Translations under genes and position numbers: made by a program
The notes under the pieces: model-generated
What the model saw: only the letters and a program-made list of their open reading frames with translations
Databases searched by the model: none
Told to the model about the DNA's origin: nothing
Shown: in pieces, positions 15,147 to 15,554 of the stretch
Numbering within the stretch: the stretch's first letter is position 1
How the letters are laid out: each line of letters opens with the position of its first letter
Assembly: GCA_002390825.1 (NCBI GenBank)
Contig: DGQR01000058.1
Span: forward strand, 1 to 15,554
Reading direction: 5' to 3'
Source: Rhodoferax sp. UBA4409
Lineage (GTDB): Bacteria; Pseudomonadota; Gammaproteobacteria; Burkholderiales; Burkholderiaceae_C
Length of the DNA stretch: 15,554 nt

Positions 15147-15296
15147 GGTTACTACTGAAGGGTTTTCCCGAGCTGTTGAACGCCACAGTTACCGGGTCAG
15201 ACACCACTGGATAACCTTCGCCCCGCAGAGTCGGGTTGCAGCTTCGGCCGCCATACCCGCGATCTCGTTTTCCCCAAAAACAAAGAAGGCACTCAC
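15147..15296. other. Intergenic spacer between dctP-like and tctB-like genes
   Basis: These 150 bases hold no coding frame that I can support. A small dyad, CCCCAAAGGGG, spans the end of the DctP gene at about 15131-15141, and GGGTTTTCCC occurs at about 15165, but neither has a T-tract. The spacer is long enough for a separate tctB promoter. I see no clear -35/-10 pair. The ribosome-binding site AGAAGG is at 15284-15289. Confidence 0.4.
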
Positions 15297-15554
15297 TTGA
15301 AAATCCAAAGTCAAAAAGACTTCTACTCCGGCCTGATGTTCACCATCGTGGGCGGCAGTTTTGCGCTGGGCGCAAGCTCATACCAGCTGGGCACCGGCGC
15401 CCGCATGGGCCCGGGCTACTTCCCCCTGATCCTGGGCGTTCTGCTGGCCGTGCTGGGCTGTGCGATTGCCGTTAAAAGCATGATCACTCCCACACCCGAC
15501 GGCGACAAGGTCGGCAAATTCGCCTGGAAGCCTCTGTTCTTCATCATCACCGCC
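15297..15554 (+). CDS. tctB: Tripartite tricarboxylate transporter small membrane subunit TctB (partial)
   Basis: The first 86 codons of a gene that runs off the window. It opens with KIQSQKDFYSGLMFTIVGG, a first membrane segment, then the TctB hallmark GARMGPGYFPLILGVLLAVLG and a second membrane segment. In the family TctB works with the large subunit TctA and a periplasmic TctC to import tricarboxylates or related carboxylates; TctA would be expected just beyond the window. The start is TTG 15297-15299, supported by a good ribosome-binding site (AGAAGG, 7 bases upstream). A later in-frame ATG (15339) would cut the conserved N-terminus. It lies downstream of the DctP-type gene on the same strand. 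Confidence 0.88.
   Translation, partial: MKIQSQKDFYSGLMFTIVGGSFALGASSYQLGTGARMGPGYFPLILGVLLAVLGCAIAVKSMITPTPDGDKVGKFAWKPLFFIITA

Overview
The window looks like a chromosome segment from a betaproteobacterium, most likely family Comamonadaceae (Rhodoferax/Limnohabitans/Acidovorax-like). Reasons: the GC-rich right two thirds carry NMT1/ABC, TRAP and TctB-type transport genes typical of that family, and three intergenic elements match interspersed repeats that I recognise from Comamonadaceae genomes (6806-6865, 7509-7583, 10434-10506). The family assignment is inference from memory, not from a search.

Left part (1-6688, all + strand) is an accessory region. Bases 1-1800 are markedly AT-rich and hold a partial unknown gene, a SIMPL/DUF541 protein without a signal peptide, and a Nudix hydrolase with an unusual N-terminal half. 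They are almost back to back and look like one operon. After a 202-bp AT-rich gap comes a 1627-residue protein that fuses an SF1 (COG1112-like, DEASQ) helicase to a PD-(D/E)XK/Vsr-like nuclease and a small C-terminal module. This resembles the logic of single-gene anti-phage helicase-nucleases. It is the best candidate in the window for a little-described system.

Middle part (6689-11491, - strand) is a GC-rich uptake operon in the order ATPase, permease, permease, periplasmic binding protein, followed by a RutR-type TetR regulator. Upstream of the ATPase I see a close match to the E. coli RutR operator (11411-11426) and a near-consensus sigma-54 promoter (11443-11458). With the RutR-like regulator and the THI5/NMT1-type binding protein, this suggests a pyrimidine importer under pyrimidine and possibly nitrogen control. 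A perfect 33-bp palindrome lies inside the first codons of the regulator. Two inverted copies of a Comamonadaceae repeat flank the transporter genes, and one of them has become part of the N-terminal coding sequence of a permease.

Right part (11492-15554) is a solute-sensing and transport locus: a PAS-containing histidine kinase and a FixJ-type response regulator (DctS/DctR-like, - strand), divergent from a TRAP-type DctP binding protein (+). The DctP gene is followed by the start of a TctB gene, a component of a different transporter class. A DctP next to TctB rather than DctQ/DctM is the odd feature here.

No tRNA, rRNA, CRISPR array or intact insertion sequence was seen. No gene-free stretch exceeds 300 bases; the largest are 1603-1804, 6689-6865, 15147-15296 and 11343-11491.
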